A program made the translations under genes and the position numbers. Below, one piece after another: positions 46,082 to 55,822 of a stretch of 64,000 bases of DNA. The first letter of the stretch is position 1; each line of letters opens with the position of its first letter. The notes beneath the pieces are model-generated. The model saw only the letters and a list, made by a program, of their open reading frames with translations, did not search any database and was not told where the DNA came from. Origin of the DNA: Bythopirellula polymerisocia (GTDB lineage Bacteria; Planctomycetota; Planctomycetia; Pirellulales; Lacipirellulaceae); assembly GCF_007860015.1 (NCBI RefSeq), contig NZ_SJPS01000001.1, positions 1,426,001 to 1,490,000 of the forward strand. Reading direction: 5' to 3'.

Positions 46082-47617
46082 TTACCCCTGGGTCGAGCGA
46101 CGTCGCAAACCGATCAGCGACAACGCTGCAGCACTCATTAGTAGTAGCGAACCAGGTTCTGGCACTGCTCCAACATTGGCCGTGAGCGGCGGCATACCGT
46201 AATTGTTTTGCCATTCCGTCAAACTGCCGACACCTGGATTGCGCTGCCAGACGAGGAAGTCGTGACCATCTACGTCGCCATCCATGTCGAAATCGCCGGC
46301 CAAGCCGACGGCCTCTGAGCCGAGGCCGATGAGTACAACGTCCGTTCCGTTACCAGCTCCGAGAATAGTACCCACATCGCTGATGTCGGCGTCATTCCAC
46401 GAGATATCCCCCGTATAGCTGATGGTCCAGTCATAGCGGATTCCTCCAAAGCTGGCTGAAACCGTATCTCCCTCGAAATAATTAGTGGAAGCATCAGCGC
46501 TAGAAAAGACTTGGTCGTTCAATGTATCCCCGTTCAGATCACCAGTGCCCTGGATTGATCCAGAGAAGATTCCTCCGAAGTCGACGTCGAACAGCCCTAT
46601 GTCATTGGGTACACATGCTGCCCCTGTGCAAGCCGCTTCGCTGAGAACCAATTCCAATCGCGAGGAACGTGTTCCACCAGTAGCAGCATCGAATCCATTG
46701 TTGATGGACAGATTATGGGGAACTTGGAAAGGTCGAGTTTGTCCATTCTCGTAGTGAAACTCGAAGATACCGACTCCCCGAGTTACTCCATCAGGATCTC
46801 GAATAGTGGTACCTCCGTCGGTCGCGACAGCGACACCAGCATAGGAAGCAACTGCTACATCAAATGACCGAACATATCCACCTGAATTGGGATTATGAAC
46901 AATAAAGCGTGCTATACCACTCGCACCCGTCGCCTCACCCGTGGTGCCGTTAGTCGAGTTACTACCATGAGACATGCGTAAACCGGGTCCGCCCGTTGCA
47001 CCAATATCTAAAGTCCCCCCCCGATAGTCGTAGGTGCCGTTGCCAATTCCTGCATTAGAGGTATCCGCACCGGCCAGATCAAATTCGTCGTTGGGGATTG
47101 AGAAAACCCCACTCAACTGATTGATTCGACCAGTCGTAGCTACACCGTCTACACCACTCGAACGACCGATAACTATACCGTCAATGAAGTTGATATCTCC
47201 TTTGATCGTCAGCAAATTTGAGAATGTCGTATTTCGCGAGATATACATATTATCGAAAATTTGTGGACCGTAGCCACCACTGGGGTAAGTCATCCCCTGC
47301 GCTGCCGCAAAAAAGGGATCGTTCGCGGGATCGTAGACAACTCCTTCGCCAAGGTCACCGGTAAAAGTGCCTATATTGATTTGGAGGTCCCCAACAGCAT
47401 TCGCTGCGTCATTGTTCGGCGGGAGCACTTCTTTAGACCAATTTACGGGATCGAACCACCACTGACTACTTCCTCCCGCGTCCCAGGTGTTCGCAGCCTG
47501 AGTTGGAGACGCAATTAACCACAGTCCGCAAAGCGTTGCACCAAGCACCGCTCCGAGTGCCACGATGTGACGACTTTGAACCAAAAAGTTCCGCGATAAG
47601 AATTGTAACGATTTCAT
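46082..47617 (-). CDS. Secreted PEP-CTERM protein with dockerin-like loop
   Basis: 511 residues from ATG 47617 (GGGAG upstream). It has a long signal peptide (to about residue 42), a beta-rich body beginning WDAGGSSQWWFDPVNWS, a pattern often seen in autotransporter/beta-helix PEP-CTERM proteins, a DFDMDGDVDGHDFLVWQR loop plus a half-loop WQNNYG, then VPEPGSLLLMS and RRRS. It may be a surface glycan-associated protein. It has its own terminator. Confidence 0.8.
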   Translation of the reverse strand: MKSLQFLSRNFLVQSRHIVALGAVLGATLCGLWLIASPTQAANTWDAGGSSQWWFDPVNWSKEVLPPNNDAANAVGDLQINIGTFTGDLGEGVVYDPANDPFFAAAQGMTYPSGGYGPQIFDNMYISRNTTFSNLLTIKGDINFIDGIVIGRSSGVDGVATTGRINQLSGVFSIPNDEFDLAGADTSNAGIGNGTYDYRGGTLDIGATGGPGLRMSHGSNSTNGTTGEATGASGIARFIVHNPNSGGYVRSFDVAVASYAGVAVATDGGTTIRDPDGVTRGVGIFEFHYENGQTRPFQVPHNLSINNGFDAATGGTRSSRLELVLSEAACTGAACVPNDIGLFDVDFGGIFSGSIQGTGDLNGDTLNDQVFSSADASTNYFEGDTVSASFGGIRYDWTISYTGDISWNDADISDVGTILGAGNGTDVVLIGLGSEAVGLAGDFDMDGDVDGHDFLVWQRNPGVGSLTEWQNNYGMPPLTANVGAVPEPGSLLLMSAAALSLIGLRRRSTQG

Positions 47618-47777
47618 CAAAAATACTCCCAGGGTGATTGTTCACTTTCTCGAAAGGGCGCTAACAGGTGTGTCCTTCAAGAAAGCGATCGACTGTGTTT
47701 TACATCTTGTTGTAAAAAAGTTGGAAACAAAAAAAGAAGATAAGCCAGAACTCCTACTTGGGGATGTTAATCCTCGA

Positions 47778-48197
47778 TCATGGTGGGTCGGTTGTGATAT
47801 CAAAAACTTTGCTCTCTCCCGCAACTACGTCAATAGACAACCCGGATGTATTCGGGTCAGTATATTTCTTCGCAATTGTGCGTTTCATTTTCCCTTCTTC
47901 TACGCCACGGTCTTCGATGAGATAAACAGAGTAGGTTCCAGGTGGAATTCCTCTTGCTTCACTCCCCAACGTAATCTCGTAAGATCCATCCGTATCAGTG
48001 GATGCATAGGCGGTCTTGTCGCCATCCGAAGAGACCGCGATTACTCTCGCAAGTGCTAAAGGTGATCCATCGGCTCGAATGACGTGTCCGGTAACAACAC
48101 TACGATCAGAAGAACCACATCCTCCACAAGAAGCAGTAAGAATGGCCGCTACCATGCCAACAATACAATGTAATAAGTGGCTTCTGGAACTAAACAT
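47778..48197 (-). CDS. Lipoprotein with carboxypeptidase-regulatory-like domain
   Basis: 139 residues. A lipobox-type LTASCGG at about residue 20-26 marks a lipoprotein signal peptide. The mature part is a single Ig-like carboxypeptidase regulatory domain (VTGHVIRADGSPLALARVIAV, then DGSYEITLG and GTYSVYLI). Such lipoproteins are usually placed next to DUF1559 pseudopilins in planctomycetes, as here. ATG 48197 precedes the domain. Confidence 0.88.
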   Translation of the reverse strand: MFSSRSHLLHCIVGMVAAILTASCGGCGSSDRSVVTGHVIRADGSPLALARVIAVSSDGDKTAYASTDTDGSYEITLGSEARGIPPGTYSVYLIEDRGVEEGKMKRTIAKKYTDPNTSGLSIDVVAGESKVFDITTDPP

Positions 48198-48270
48198 TCT
48201 TTACAATAACTCTCAAACAAATAACGAAAAGCAGCTCTTATGAAATAGGACTATCGAAGGCCAACGATAT

Positions 48271-49299
48271 TTAGAATCCAATGTTACAATCCGATGCAGA
48301 ACCATTGATATCGACAACCTCACCGCCATCGCGTGTGGCCATTCGATCCAACATGTTTAAATCGGTGTCTCGCGAGATCGATTGTACACTGGCGTCACAC
48401 ATGCCAAATACGACAACGCCAGGGTGATTACTGCCGAATCCACTGTCACCCCCTTCGTCTCGATTGCGATCACAACGCTGGCAAAAAGGCGCCCGATTTC
48501 CGATAGGTGAGTAAGAGGAATGATCTCCATTGAAGGCATGTACAGTTTCCGAGCGATTCTTCCCTACCTCACCTGCGAGCAAGGTGTTGCTTGTGCCGTC
48601 GGTGATGTTTTTCAACCCGGTTGCCCCCCGCCATCCCAACACTCTGTCGCCTGATTTAATCAGACCCGTATTTCTGTTGATCTGTGGTACCGGGCCATCG
48701 ACTAAGTGCGCCGTGCCGGAATCAAAGCCGTTAAAGCTATCCCACGTCCTCCGATTCCCAGCATCATCATACAAAGGACAAGTGGACCCCGAGACAGGTT
48801 GGTAGTCGGAAATCGAACCGTAGTACCCCACGGGAGTGCCAGGGACTTCGGGATCACTTCGAGGATGACTTCCCCCATCACCAGGGAGCAGAGGAACGAC
48901 TATTACACGTGCTTCATGCGACTGAGAAGGGCAATAGAATGCGTCGATAGTAGCGGTGCGGGCAGCATACGACTGATCATAAAAACAACCGTGGTTTCCC
49001 CTTTGCTTGTCCCAAAGCCCTCGGACTTGGGACTGTTCCATAAAGTCCAAGATCAAAGCCATGAATGTCAGATTGCCATCGGCCACTCGCATGGGAGGAA
49101 GTTCATTGCGTGTGTTGTGATAATTCTGAACTGCAAGGCCCACCTGCTTCATGTTGTTCACGCACTGGGTACGACGTGCGGCTTCGCGGGCCGCTTGGAC
49201 TGCGGGCAGTAACAAAGCGACCAACACGCCTATGATCGCTATCACCACCAACAATTCCACCAACGTAAAACCAGTCGATCTCTTATCTTTGGTTTGCAT
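48271..49299 (-). CDS. DUF1559 pseudopilin-like protein
   Basis: 342 residues. The N-terminal [25 protein letters not shown] is a type IV pilin-like prepilin methylation site, and the DUF1559 body has the family's [23 protein letters not shown] and C-terminal [12 protein letters not shown] and [15 protein letters not shown]. These are abundant in planctomycetes and probably form pseudopilus-like or surface assemblies. It is upstream of the lipoprotein gene on the same strand. Confidence 0.95.
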   Translation of the reverse strand: MQTKDKRSTGFTLVELLVVIAIIGVLVALLLPAVQAAREAARRTQCVNNMKQVGLAVQNYHNTRNELPPMRVADGNLTFMALILDFMEQSQVRGLWDKQRGNHGCFYDQSYAARTATIDAFYCPSQSHEARVIVVPLLPGDGGSHPRSDPEVPGTPVGYYGSISDYQPVSGSTCPLYDDAGNRRTWDSFNGFDSGTAHLVDGPVPQINRNTGLIKSGDRVLGWRGATGLKNITDGTSNTLLAGEVGKNRSETVHAFNGDHSSYSPIGNRAPFCQRCDRNRDEGGDSGFGSNHPGVVVFGMCDASVQSISRDTDLNMLDRMATRDGGEVVDINGSASDCNIGF

Positions 49300-49967
49300 G
49301 ATTATCGAAACATCCTTTTCTGAATAAAAACTTTGTGTTGAAAGTGAATCTGGCAGATGTGCGCTTATCTCGAAAACGAATGGTTGAATACATTAAAGAG
49401 CAAATTAGTTGTCCAAGCATTCTTGAAGGCGCTTGTGAATTCCAATTTCGCCCGATCCCAACGATTGAACTAGTTGTCCGTGTTTGATACGCGCCTCAAC
49501 ACTCAAAGAAAAAAAACAAAAAAACGAGTGTCGCGATGATTTGAAAAGTAACGCCAACCGAGGGCGACAGGTATATCTCTTCAGCCGGCCATTGCAACAC
49601 CCCTCGCTCACCTACATTCATTATAGAAGCGAGTTGCTCTGCCCATAGTCAGTCTTTTTGCAAATTGTAATCCAGGGACTGCATCTCTAGCAAAGCGAGA
49701 TGCCAGTTGCCGAATTGCGTTTAGCTACTCACTCAACGGCAAGTGGTTAGACTCTCAGAGTGCAGTTTTGATCAGCATGGCATGGAGTTCATTATTACAG
49801 CAAATGGGGAAACCATTTGGCCTGCTGTAGAAACGATCAAATAAAATCCTGATTTTATTAAAATAGGCCGTAACACTGGCTAAAATCAGGCTTATATACT
49901 GTGGGTGGAGTGCCCACACGGCACTGTGTGTGCTGGATGCCAGGCTAGTCTCGAACAGGAATTCTTC
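49300..49967. other. Intergenic region with promoter and operators of the ECF/AraC/FecR set
   Basis: 668 bases with no convincing gene; a 68-residue frame (49405-49611, minus) looks random. The right end holds the TAAAATC inverted repeats and a -10-like TATACT described separately. The left end serves the DUF1559 gene. Confidence 0.55.
49842..49900 (+). promoter_or_regulatory. Candidate operators and promoter of the ECF sigma gene
   Basis: TAAAATC-CT-GATTTTA (49842-49857) is a perfect inverted repeat. A third TAAAATC with CAGG lies at 49881-49890, pairing with CCTGATTTTA at 49848-49857. TATACT (49895-49900) is a good -10 box with no clear -35, as in activator-dependent promoters. Confidence 0.5.
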
Positions 49968-50489
49968 GTGAGCAATAGCGACGCAAACACGGAAAGATTT
50001 GTGGAATTGCTGGGCGCGCATGAGAGGGAATTAATTGCGTATGTATATGCCTTGACCATGAATTGGAACGATGCCCAGGAGATCATGCAGCGTGTGCGCA
50101 TCCGATTGTGGCAGCAGTTCGATTCTTATGACGAAGCGAAGCCATTTGGTGCGTGGGCAAGGGCAGTGAGCTATTACCTTGTCCTGGCGTTTCGCAAAGA
50201 GAAATCTCGGCAAAGAGAATACTTTGCTGAGGCGGTCTTGGAGCTTGTAAGTGAGACATACGAACGAGGGGTTGATCAAGCTGTGCAACGCCGTGAGGCT
50301 CTGATGAAGTGCCTGGACAAGCTGTCGGCTGAACAGCGGGGTGTAGTCGACAGGTGTTATGCCAATAATGAAAAGATTGTGGATGTAGCTCAGCAAATGG
50401 GGATAACTTCGGGCGCTTTGCGGCAGTCACTTTTTCGGATTCGGAAGTCCTTGCAAGATTGTGTGCAAAGATTCGCCCGCAGTAGTTGA
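49968..50489 (+). CDS. ECF-type sigma-70 factor (Rhodopirellula/Verrucomicrobium type)
   Basis: 173 residues from GTG 49968 (ACAGGAA upstream). Region 2 contains VELLGAHERELIAYVYALTMNWNDAQEIMQRVRIRLW, and region 4 ends KIVDVAQQMGITSGALRQSLFRIRKSL. It belongs to the sigma-70 subfamily common in planctomycetes and verrucomicrobia and paired with FecR-like proteins. It stands first in a set with an AraC-type regulator and a FecR-like protein, upstream of pectate lyases. Confidence 0.9.
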   Translation: MSNSDANTERFVELLGAHERELIAYVYALTMNWNDAQEIMQRVRIRLWQQFDSYDEAKPFGAWARAVSYYLVLAFRKEKSRQREYFAEAVLELVSETYERGVDQAVQRREALMKCLDKLSAEQRGVVDRCYANNEKIVDVAQQMGITSGALRQSLFRIRKSLQDCVQRFARSS

Positions 50490-50514
50490 TCAATTCTGAG
50501 AGGGAATAGAGGAC

Positions 50515-51129
50515 ATGATAGACAATTCTTCTAATCAAATTGCTTTGAAAGAAGCCCTGCAGGTAGTTCGCATGCTCAAGTCTCGCTCTGCAGTCGATTT
50601 CGTTTGGGAGCAAGTCGAAAAGGTCCTGCTTTCTGAAGAAGTCTCAAGCAAATCAGTGGCAGCGGCCGAATCGCGTTCGCAAGAGAGTTTCGATGGACCT
50701 CGTCGAGATTCTTGCTGCTGCTCTCACAGTGAATCTTTGGATGGACATTCGTTGGTCCGCTATGACGATGATCGACTTCAGAAGGCCTTGTGTTTTATCC
50801 ACCAACATTTGGATGAATCCATTGGTGTTCAAGAGATTACCAGGGAAATATGTGTATCTCGGCGGTGGTTAGAATATGCTTTCCGTGCCGCGTTTGGTAT
50901 TACGCCATTTCAGTATGTGCGTTGTGTCCGGCTGGAGTTGGCGCGACTGCAGTTGATAAGTGAGCCGCAATACAAGGTTCATCAGATCGCGTTGAACTTG
51001 GGCTTCACCTCCGCGAGGCAGTTTGCGATGACTTTTCGGCAGCATTTTGGGTATAGTCCCAGTGTCTGGCGGAACCAAAATGCGGATGATTGCGCTGCGT
51101 CATTTGGGTCGCTTGCTGAAGCATGTTGA
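50515..51129 (+). CDS. AraC-family transcriptional regulator
   Basis: 204 residues; ATG 50515 with GAGAGGGAATAG upstream. The C-terminal half (about 85-190) is a double helix-turn-helix: LDESIGVQEITREICVSRRWLEYAFRAAFGITPFQYVR and VHQIALNLGFTSARQFAMTFRQHFGYSPSVWR, as in AraC/XylR. The N-terminal half is short (no clear sugar-binding domain), with CCC at about residue 67. It sits 26 bases after the sigma gene, between it and the FecR-like gene. Confidence 0.9.
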   Translation: MIDNSSNQIALKEALQVVRMLKSRSAVDFVWEQVEKVLLSEEVSSKSVAAAESRSQESFDGPRRDSCCCSHSESLDGHSLVRYDDDRLQKALCFIHQHLDESIGVQEITREICVSRRWLEYAFRAAFGITPFQYVRCVRLELARLQLISEPQYKVHQIALNLGFTSARQFAMTFRQHFGYSPSVWRNQNADDCAASFGSLAEAC

Positions 51130-51243
51130 GCAACAATTCGGAGTTGAAATTCCAAGTTTGGGCTACTTGAGTCATTTGGGCAGAAAAGAATGGCGATATC
51201 GACGATCGATAGTTCGCTTGGCAGTTGATAGATAGGATATCAA

Positions 51244-52737
51244 GTGGAAGACATGACGGAAAATGAATTGTCAATTGAGATTCTCTCCTTGAGCTTGCGA
51301 TGCCAGCAGGGCGTTGCGAGCGAGGAAGACCGCGCGCGGCTTGAGTATCTGTTGCGTGAATCGGAAGAGGCGAGATTGGTTTATTCAGGGGTTGCTTTGG
51401 ATACGGTCACGCTTGCCGAAGTCGCTAATAAGAACTCGCTTGTACTTCCGAATGAGAACCCGACGGATGATGAAATTGGAACGCTCGCTCCTGCTGGCAT
51501 GGAAACAGAATTGCGGCCGGTGCGAAAAGGTTCCTGGCAATTCTTGTTAGCCTTGGCCGCATTGGTACTTATCGCGAGCTGGTCTGTGGCGATGTTTCAA
51601 ACGAAAGAGACTGTCACTGTGGCTGATCGGCAGGCACGCCCGCTCGCGCGAATCGTCCACCTGGAAGACGTGCAGTGGAACTCGGGTGCAGTCGAGTTCG
51701 CCGAATGGTCGGCAGTGAATTCAGGAGACTCTTTGCAAATTGAATCGGGAATGTTGGAGCTCGTGGTGGATGATGTTATTCAGGTCGTTATCCAAGGCCC
51801 TGCGAATTTTGAACTAGTTTCGGCAGAGAAAGCGTTAGCCCATTCGGGGAAACTTGTGGCTCGAATTGGGGAAGAGGGGATTGGATTTGAAATCGAAACA
51901 CCCCATGCCCATGTCGTTGATCAGGGGACTGCCTTTAGCATTTCGGTTTCGCCCGAAGCACAGACGGATGTCGTCGTCTACGAAGGAATCGTGGATTTGT
52001 CGGCTCGTGACGATAGCCTACCTGACTCTAGCCAGCCACCCATCTTTCGTAGACTGCAATCTGGTGAGGGAATGCGAGTCGATTCCCAGGGTGAACTCAA
52101 TCGTATCACCTCGGTCGGACCCCGTGATTTCCTGCCACCCTTGCGATTAGGGAGAGAAGCCGTTCGGCCCTCGCGATTGATCGCGTCTGTCACCGATAAT
52201 GTTTCCTCTCTGGAAACATCGAAATACTATCGCATCGTGGGCGAAGGTTTTGCTGAAGATTGCGTAAGCTACGTCGACCGCTTGCATCAATGGAACGGTA
52301 TCGATGGTCGCGGCATACCAGGTTTTCTCCACGGAGCTGATTATGTGATGACTTTCAATGATGACAAGGTGCTCGACGATCTACAGATAGCCATCGAGGT
52401 GACTCAGCCAGTAGCAATGTACGTACTCTGGGATGATCGAATTGAAGTTCCAGAGTGGCTTAGCAAGGACTTTCTCGATACAGGCTGGGACATCGGCCTG
52501 GATGAAGGTTACAACGATCGGGTCCCTGATGTGTCGCGGAAAACGGAGCTCGGCGCGGGCAAAAGTGTTGATTTTGTATTTTCTATATGGAAACAAGAGG
52601 TTCGGCATGCTTCGACGGTCCTGCTAGGTTCCGTGCAACAAGCTCGGATTGACGAGGCACCTCGTGAAGTATCGCAGAGCATGTACAGCATAGTTGTAGC
52701 TCCTCTGCGAGGTTTTAGAGGCAACAAGGCTAATTAG
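51244..52737 (+). CDS. FecR-like membrane anti-sigma/sensor protein
   Basis: 497 residues from GTG 51244 (ATG 51256 is possible). A cytoplasmic N-terminal part with the helical anti-sigma-like region (1-60) precedes one membrane helix (about 98-117) and the FecR domain (about 170-250: VIQGPANFELVS, IETPHAHVVDQGTAFSISV, VYEGIVDLSA). The remaining C-terminal half is a beta-rich exported domain that may bind a ligand. It is expected to control the ECF factor upstream. Confidence 0.88.
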   Translation: MEDMTENELSIEILSLSLRCQQGVASEEDRARLEYLLRESEEARLVYSGVALDTVTLAEVANKNSLVLPNENPTDDEIGTLAPAGMETELRPVRKGSWQFLLALAALVLIASWSVAMFQTKETVTVADRQARPLARIVHLEDVQWNSGAVEFAEWSAVNSGDSLQIESGMLELVVDDVIQVVIQGPANFELVSAEKALAHSGKLVARIGEEGIGFEIETPHAHVVDQGTAFSISVSPEAQTDVVVYEGIVDLSARDDSLPDSSQPPIFRRLQSGEGMRVDSQGELNRITSVGPRDFLPPLRLGREAVRPSRLIASVTDNVSSLETSKYYRIVGEGFAEDCVSYVDRLHQWNGIDGRGIPGFLHGADYVMTFNDDKVLDDLQIAIEVTQPVAMYVLWDDRIEVPEWLSKDFLDTGWDIGLDEGYNDRVPDVSRKTELGAGKSVDFVFSIWKQEVRHASTVLLGSVQQARIDEAPREVSQSMYSIVVAPLRGFRGNKAN

Positions 52738-52958
52738 CGTTGGAGAGCTCGGCAACTCCAGGTGAGTGTTGCGTTATTGAGGCTGGTTTTGCAAGAAATA
52801 TAACTATCTGGCCTTGTAGTTGCTGATTACTGTGAAGTTAGGAACATTGATAGACTTTTCAATTTTTCGTGTTTAACAGTTCTTGTTTTTTTATTGTGGG
52901 TGCTTGTTTAGGTAACTCATCTATTGTTTTGCTACTTTTGCAATTGGAGGAAGTTCTA

Positions 52959-53912
52959 ATGAGGTTTGAGAGAAGTCTGAAGAAATTAGCCGAGCGTCTC
53001 TTCGCTGGCTCTTTGGTTTGCTGTGTTGCTAGTATGGCTACAGCAGGAATCGTTGTAAACGACACATGGCGGGACGGCACTGACAGTGACCCAGCCGTTC
53101 CAACTTATTCCGAGAACGGAGTCGACAGCGATCTCGATGGTGATATCGAATCAATGTGGTTCGATGGTGGAACTACCGTCCTGGATCCCACTGGCCCAGG
53201 CGGACCTTTGAGAGGGACCGTGAGTACATCCAGTGCCAGTTGGACTTCCTATTTCACTCCGGAAGGAAGTGAAGTCGAGCTTGCCAATCCAGGCGACTCG
53301 TTGAAATTGACATGGGCCTTTTCTATGGACGCCATTAACGCCTCGAATACAAGTCAAAACTTAAGAGTTGCGTTGGTCGATAGCCCAGCTAGTGCACGAC
53401 TGGTCGCTAGTGGTGCGCCCGGTTCTGACGCCTACTCGGGTTATGGAATGTTCATCAACATGGGACAGACACTTGGCCGTGACTCTGCTTTTCGTCTTAT
53501 GGAAAGATCAGGGGCAAGTGGCAATATTTTGAGCTCTTCAGGCGACTGGGCGACAGTTGCTGATGCACCTGGCATTTCGACTGGAAACGCCGGATATACT
53601 GATGGAACAACTTACACCCTTGAAATGATGATTACACGAACAGCAGCTGGCCTGCTTGATGTTACATCCACAATGACGGGTGCCGGACTGAACGGAACTG
53701 GTAGTGTCTCAGTCAGCGCCGCTGGACTCGCGCCAAACAATGGTAGTTTTAAGTTTGACACGTTCAGCCTGAGGCCTTCGAATGCGGTTACGACCGCGGC
53801 TGTTTTCGACACTAGCCTTTTCAAGGTGGAACACTGTTCTATTCCAGAACCTGCGTCACTAGTTCTGTTAGGGCTGAGTGCAATGGCGATGGGCTGCCGT
53901 CGGCAACGCTAA
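52959..53912 (+). CDS. Secreted PEP-CTERM protein
   Basis: 317 residues from ATG 52959, with TGGAGGAAG upstream. It has a signal peptide (to about residue 29), a beta-sandwich-type body that starts VNDTWRDGTDSDPAVPTYSENG, possibly carbohydrate-binding, and IPEPASLVLLGLSAMAMGCRRQR as the sorting tail. No catalytic motif is seen. It follows the FecR-like gene and precedes the lyases. A terminator follows. Confidence 0.82.
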   Translation: MRFERSLKKLAERLFAGSLVCCVASMATAGIVVNDTWRDGTDSDPAVPTYSENGVDSDLDGDIESMWFDGGTTVLDPTGPGGPLRGTVSTSSASWTSYFTPEGSEVELANPGDSLKLTWAFSMDAINASNTSQNLRVALVDSPASARLVASGAPGSDAYSGYGMFINMGQTLGRDSAFRLMERSGASGNILSSSGDWATVADAPGISTGNAGYTDGTTYTLEMMITRTAAGLLDVTSTMTGAGLNGTGSVSVSAAGLAPNNGSFKFDTFSLRPSNAVTTAAVFDTSLFKVEHCSIPEPASLVLLGLSAMAMGCRRQR

Positions 53913-53941
53913 TCTTTAATCCTTGTAAGAATTGAAAACCC

Positions 53942-53982
53942 GGCGGTGCTCCTCATTGACAAAGGGGCACCGCCTTTTATTT
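53942..53982 (+). terminator. Rho-independent terminator after the PEP-CTERM gene
   Basis: GGCGGTGC (53942-53949) pairs with GCACCGCC (53967-53974), followed by TTTTATTTA. It separates the PEP-CTERM gene from the lyase genes. Confidence 0.85.
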
Positions 53983-54190
53983 AGCTCGAAATATTTGACC
54001 AACAATCACAATGCCATTTCTTAGAAACCACAATTGTCTGCATAGCCGATCTCTCTCAGGCAGTTCTTAGCGGCAGGCATTGGTACTGAGTGGAAAGTCA
54101 TTCACGTAATTGGAATAGTATTTCTCACATATGCGTAAATTACAGCAATGAGCAACTGAATCGCCCCTATTTACGGAACAATGAGGCAGG

Positions 54191-55774
54191 ATGAGAAAGA
54201 GAATAACTAGTAGTGCAATGGCGATTTTCTGCGCCATTGCTTTGGACATTGCTTTCGCAGGCGCGGCGGAGTTCTTCATCGCTCCAGGGGGGAGTAACGG
54301 CAATCCCGGATCATTGGGAAACCCCTGGGGTACTTTCGACTATGCGATCGACAACATTAATCCAGGTGATACGCTATTCGTTCGTGGCGGCACGTACAAT
54401 CTAAATTCACGAATACAAATCCGTAGCGATGAAGGGGGCACCCTAGCTAGTCCCATTAACATATGGTCTTATCCGGGTGAATCTCCAATCTTGGATTTTG
54501 ATTCGATGTCTAATGGTTTGTGGGGCCAATCAAGTGGCCGGGGAATTCAACTTGACGATGGAGCTGACTATGTCAGCCTGAAAGGGCTCACGATTCAGAA
54601 CGCACGGGATAATGGCATTTGGAGTGGCGCCAATTATGGAACATTCGAACAAATAGTCACTCGCTGGAACGGCGACTCCGGCATGCAACTTAGCGGATTC
54701 GCTGCCCATAATCAGATTATTAATACGGACTCTTATGAGAACTATGACCCGTCGGCCAACGGCGAGAACGCTGATGGTTTTGCCATCAAATTCAACGACT
54801 TGGGACCTGGTAACACAGTGCGAGGTAGCCGGGCCTGGGGCAATTCCGACGATGGCTGGGACATGTGGGGAAGCAACGGCGGAGCCCTGGTCGAAGACTC
54901 TTGGTCGTTTGACAACGGAAAATTGTTGCCACAGTTCTTTGCTAAGGATGCACTCGAAGCAAACAATCTTACAGCAGGCAATTTCGCCGGAGACGCAACC
55001 GGCTTTAAGCTCGGACAGGATGGTGGTGCCCATGTTCTGAACCGTGTTCTAGCATGGGAGAACAACAATGGCATCGACATCAACGGCAACGGCACAGGTG
55101 TGATCGTCAATAATTCGGTTGGATTCAATAACAATCGAAATTGGTATTTCGACGAGACCTCCGCCGAAACGCAAAACCTACACGTTTTAAAAAACAACAT
55201 CTCCTATGATGGCAACAGCAGCGATGTTTTTCTTTCAGGAGTGATCCACTCATTTAATACGTGGAACGGTATCTCCGTGAACGCTGCAGATTTTTTGTCG
55301 CTCGACGACACGCTAGCTCGCGGACCGCGCAATCCAGATGGGAGCTTGCCGATTAGCGATTTCCTGAGACTCGTCTCCACCAGCAACCTAATTGATGCGG
55401 GGACCGACGTTGGCCTGGCATTTAACGGTTTGGCGCCCGATTTAGGAGCATTTGAAACAGCACCAATTACTTATGCCGCGGGGGATTTCAACGAAGATAG
55501 CAGCGTTGATGTCGATGACCTTATTAGTTGGCAAGCCGGCTATGGCACGCTAAGTGGGGCTACTCACCTGCAAGGTGACGCCGACGAAGATGGCGATGTC
55601 GATGGCATTGATTTTCTTGCGTGGCAACGTGGGTATTCTCCCGCAATGCCTCTTTTATCAACTACGATCGAAGTACCAGAGCCTCACACAGTTTTACTAT
55701 TATTCTTGACGACGTTCGCATTAGGCTTCCAACGTCCCCTTGGTTTAACATTTCACAGCGGAGAGGCAAGGTAG
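54191..55774 (+). CDS. Secreted pectate lyase, PL9-like, with dockerin-like and PEP-CTERM tail
   Basis: 527 residues with a signal peptide ending in FAGA and the parallel beta-helix of family PL9: FIAPGGSNGNPGS, WGTFDYAIDNINPGDTLFVRGG, then ENADGFAIKFNDLGPGN, AWGNSDDGWDMW and ENNNGIDINGNGTG. It cuts polygalacturonate by beta-elimination with calcium. A C-terminal DFNEDSSVDVDDLISWQ and DADEDGDVDGIDFLAWQR pair and VPEPHTVLLL complete it. It is the first of three lyase genes on this strand. Confidence 0.86.
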   Translation: MRKRITSSAMAIFCAIALDIAFAGAAEFFIAPGGSNGNPGSLGNPWGTFDYAIDNINPGDTLFVRGGTYNLNSRIQIRSDEGGTLASPINIWSYPGESPILDFDSMSNGLWGQSSGRGIQLDDGADYVSLKGLTIQNARDNGIWSGANYGTFEQIVTRWNGDSGMQLSGFAAHNQIINTDSYENYDPSANGENADGFAIKFNDLGPGNTVRGSRAWGNSDDGWDMWGSNGGALVEDSWSFDNGKLLPQFFAKDALEANNLTAGNFAGDATGFKLGQDGGAHVLNRVLAWENNNGIDINGNGTGVIVNNSVGFNNNRNWYFDETSAETQNLHVLKNNISYDGNSSDVFLSGVIHSFNTWNGISVNAADFLSLDDTLARGPRNPDGSLPISDFLRLVSTSNLIDAGTDVGLAFNGLAPDLGAFETAPITYAAGDFNEDSSVDVDDLISWQAGYGTLSGATHLQGDADEDGDVDGIDFLAWQRGYSPAMPLLSTTIEVPEPHTVLLLFLTTFALGFQRPLGLTFHSGEAR

Positions 55775-55822
55775 GCCGTTCACCGCCACGAAACTTATTC
55801 ATTTATTTGAGGGTATACTTTG

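Noticed and set aside
49405..49611. 68-codon minus-strand frame in the intergenic region
   Set aside because: No ribosome-binding site, composition random, no resemblance to any family I know.
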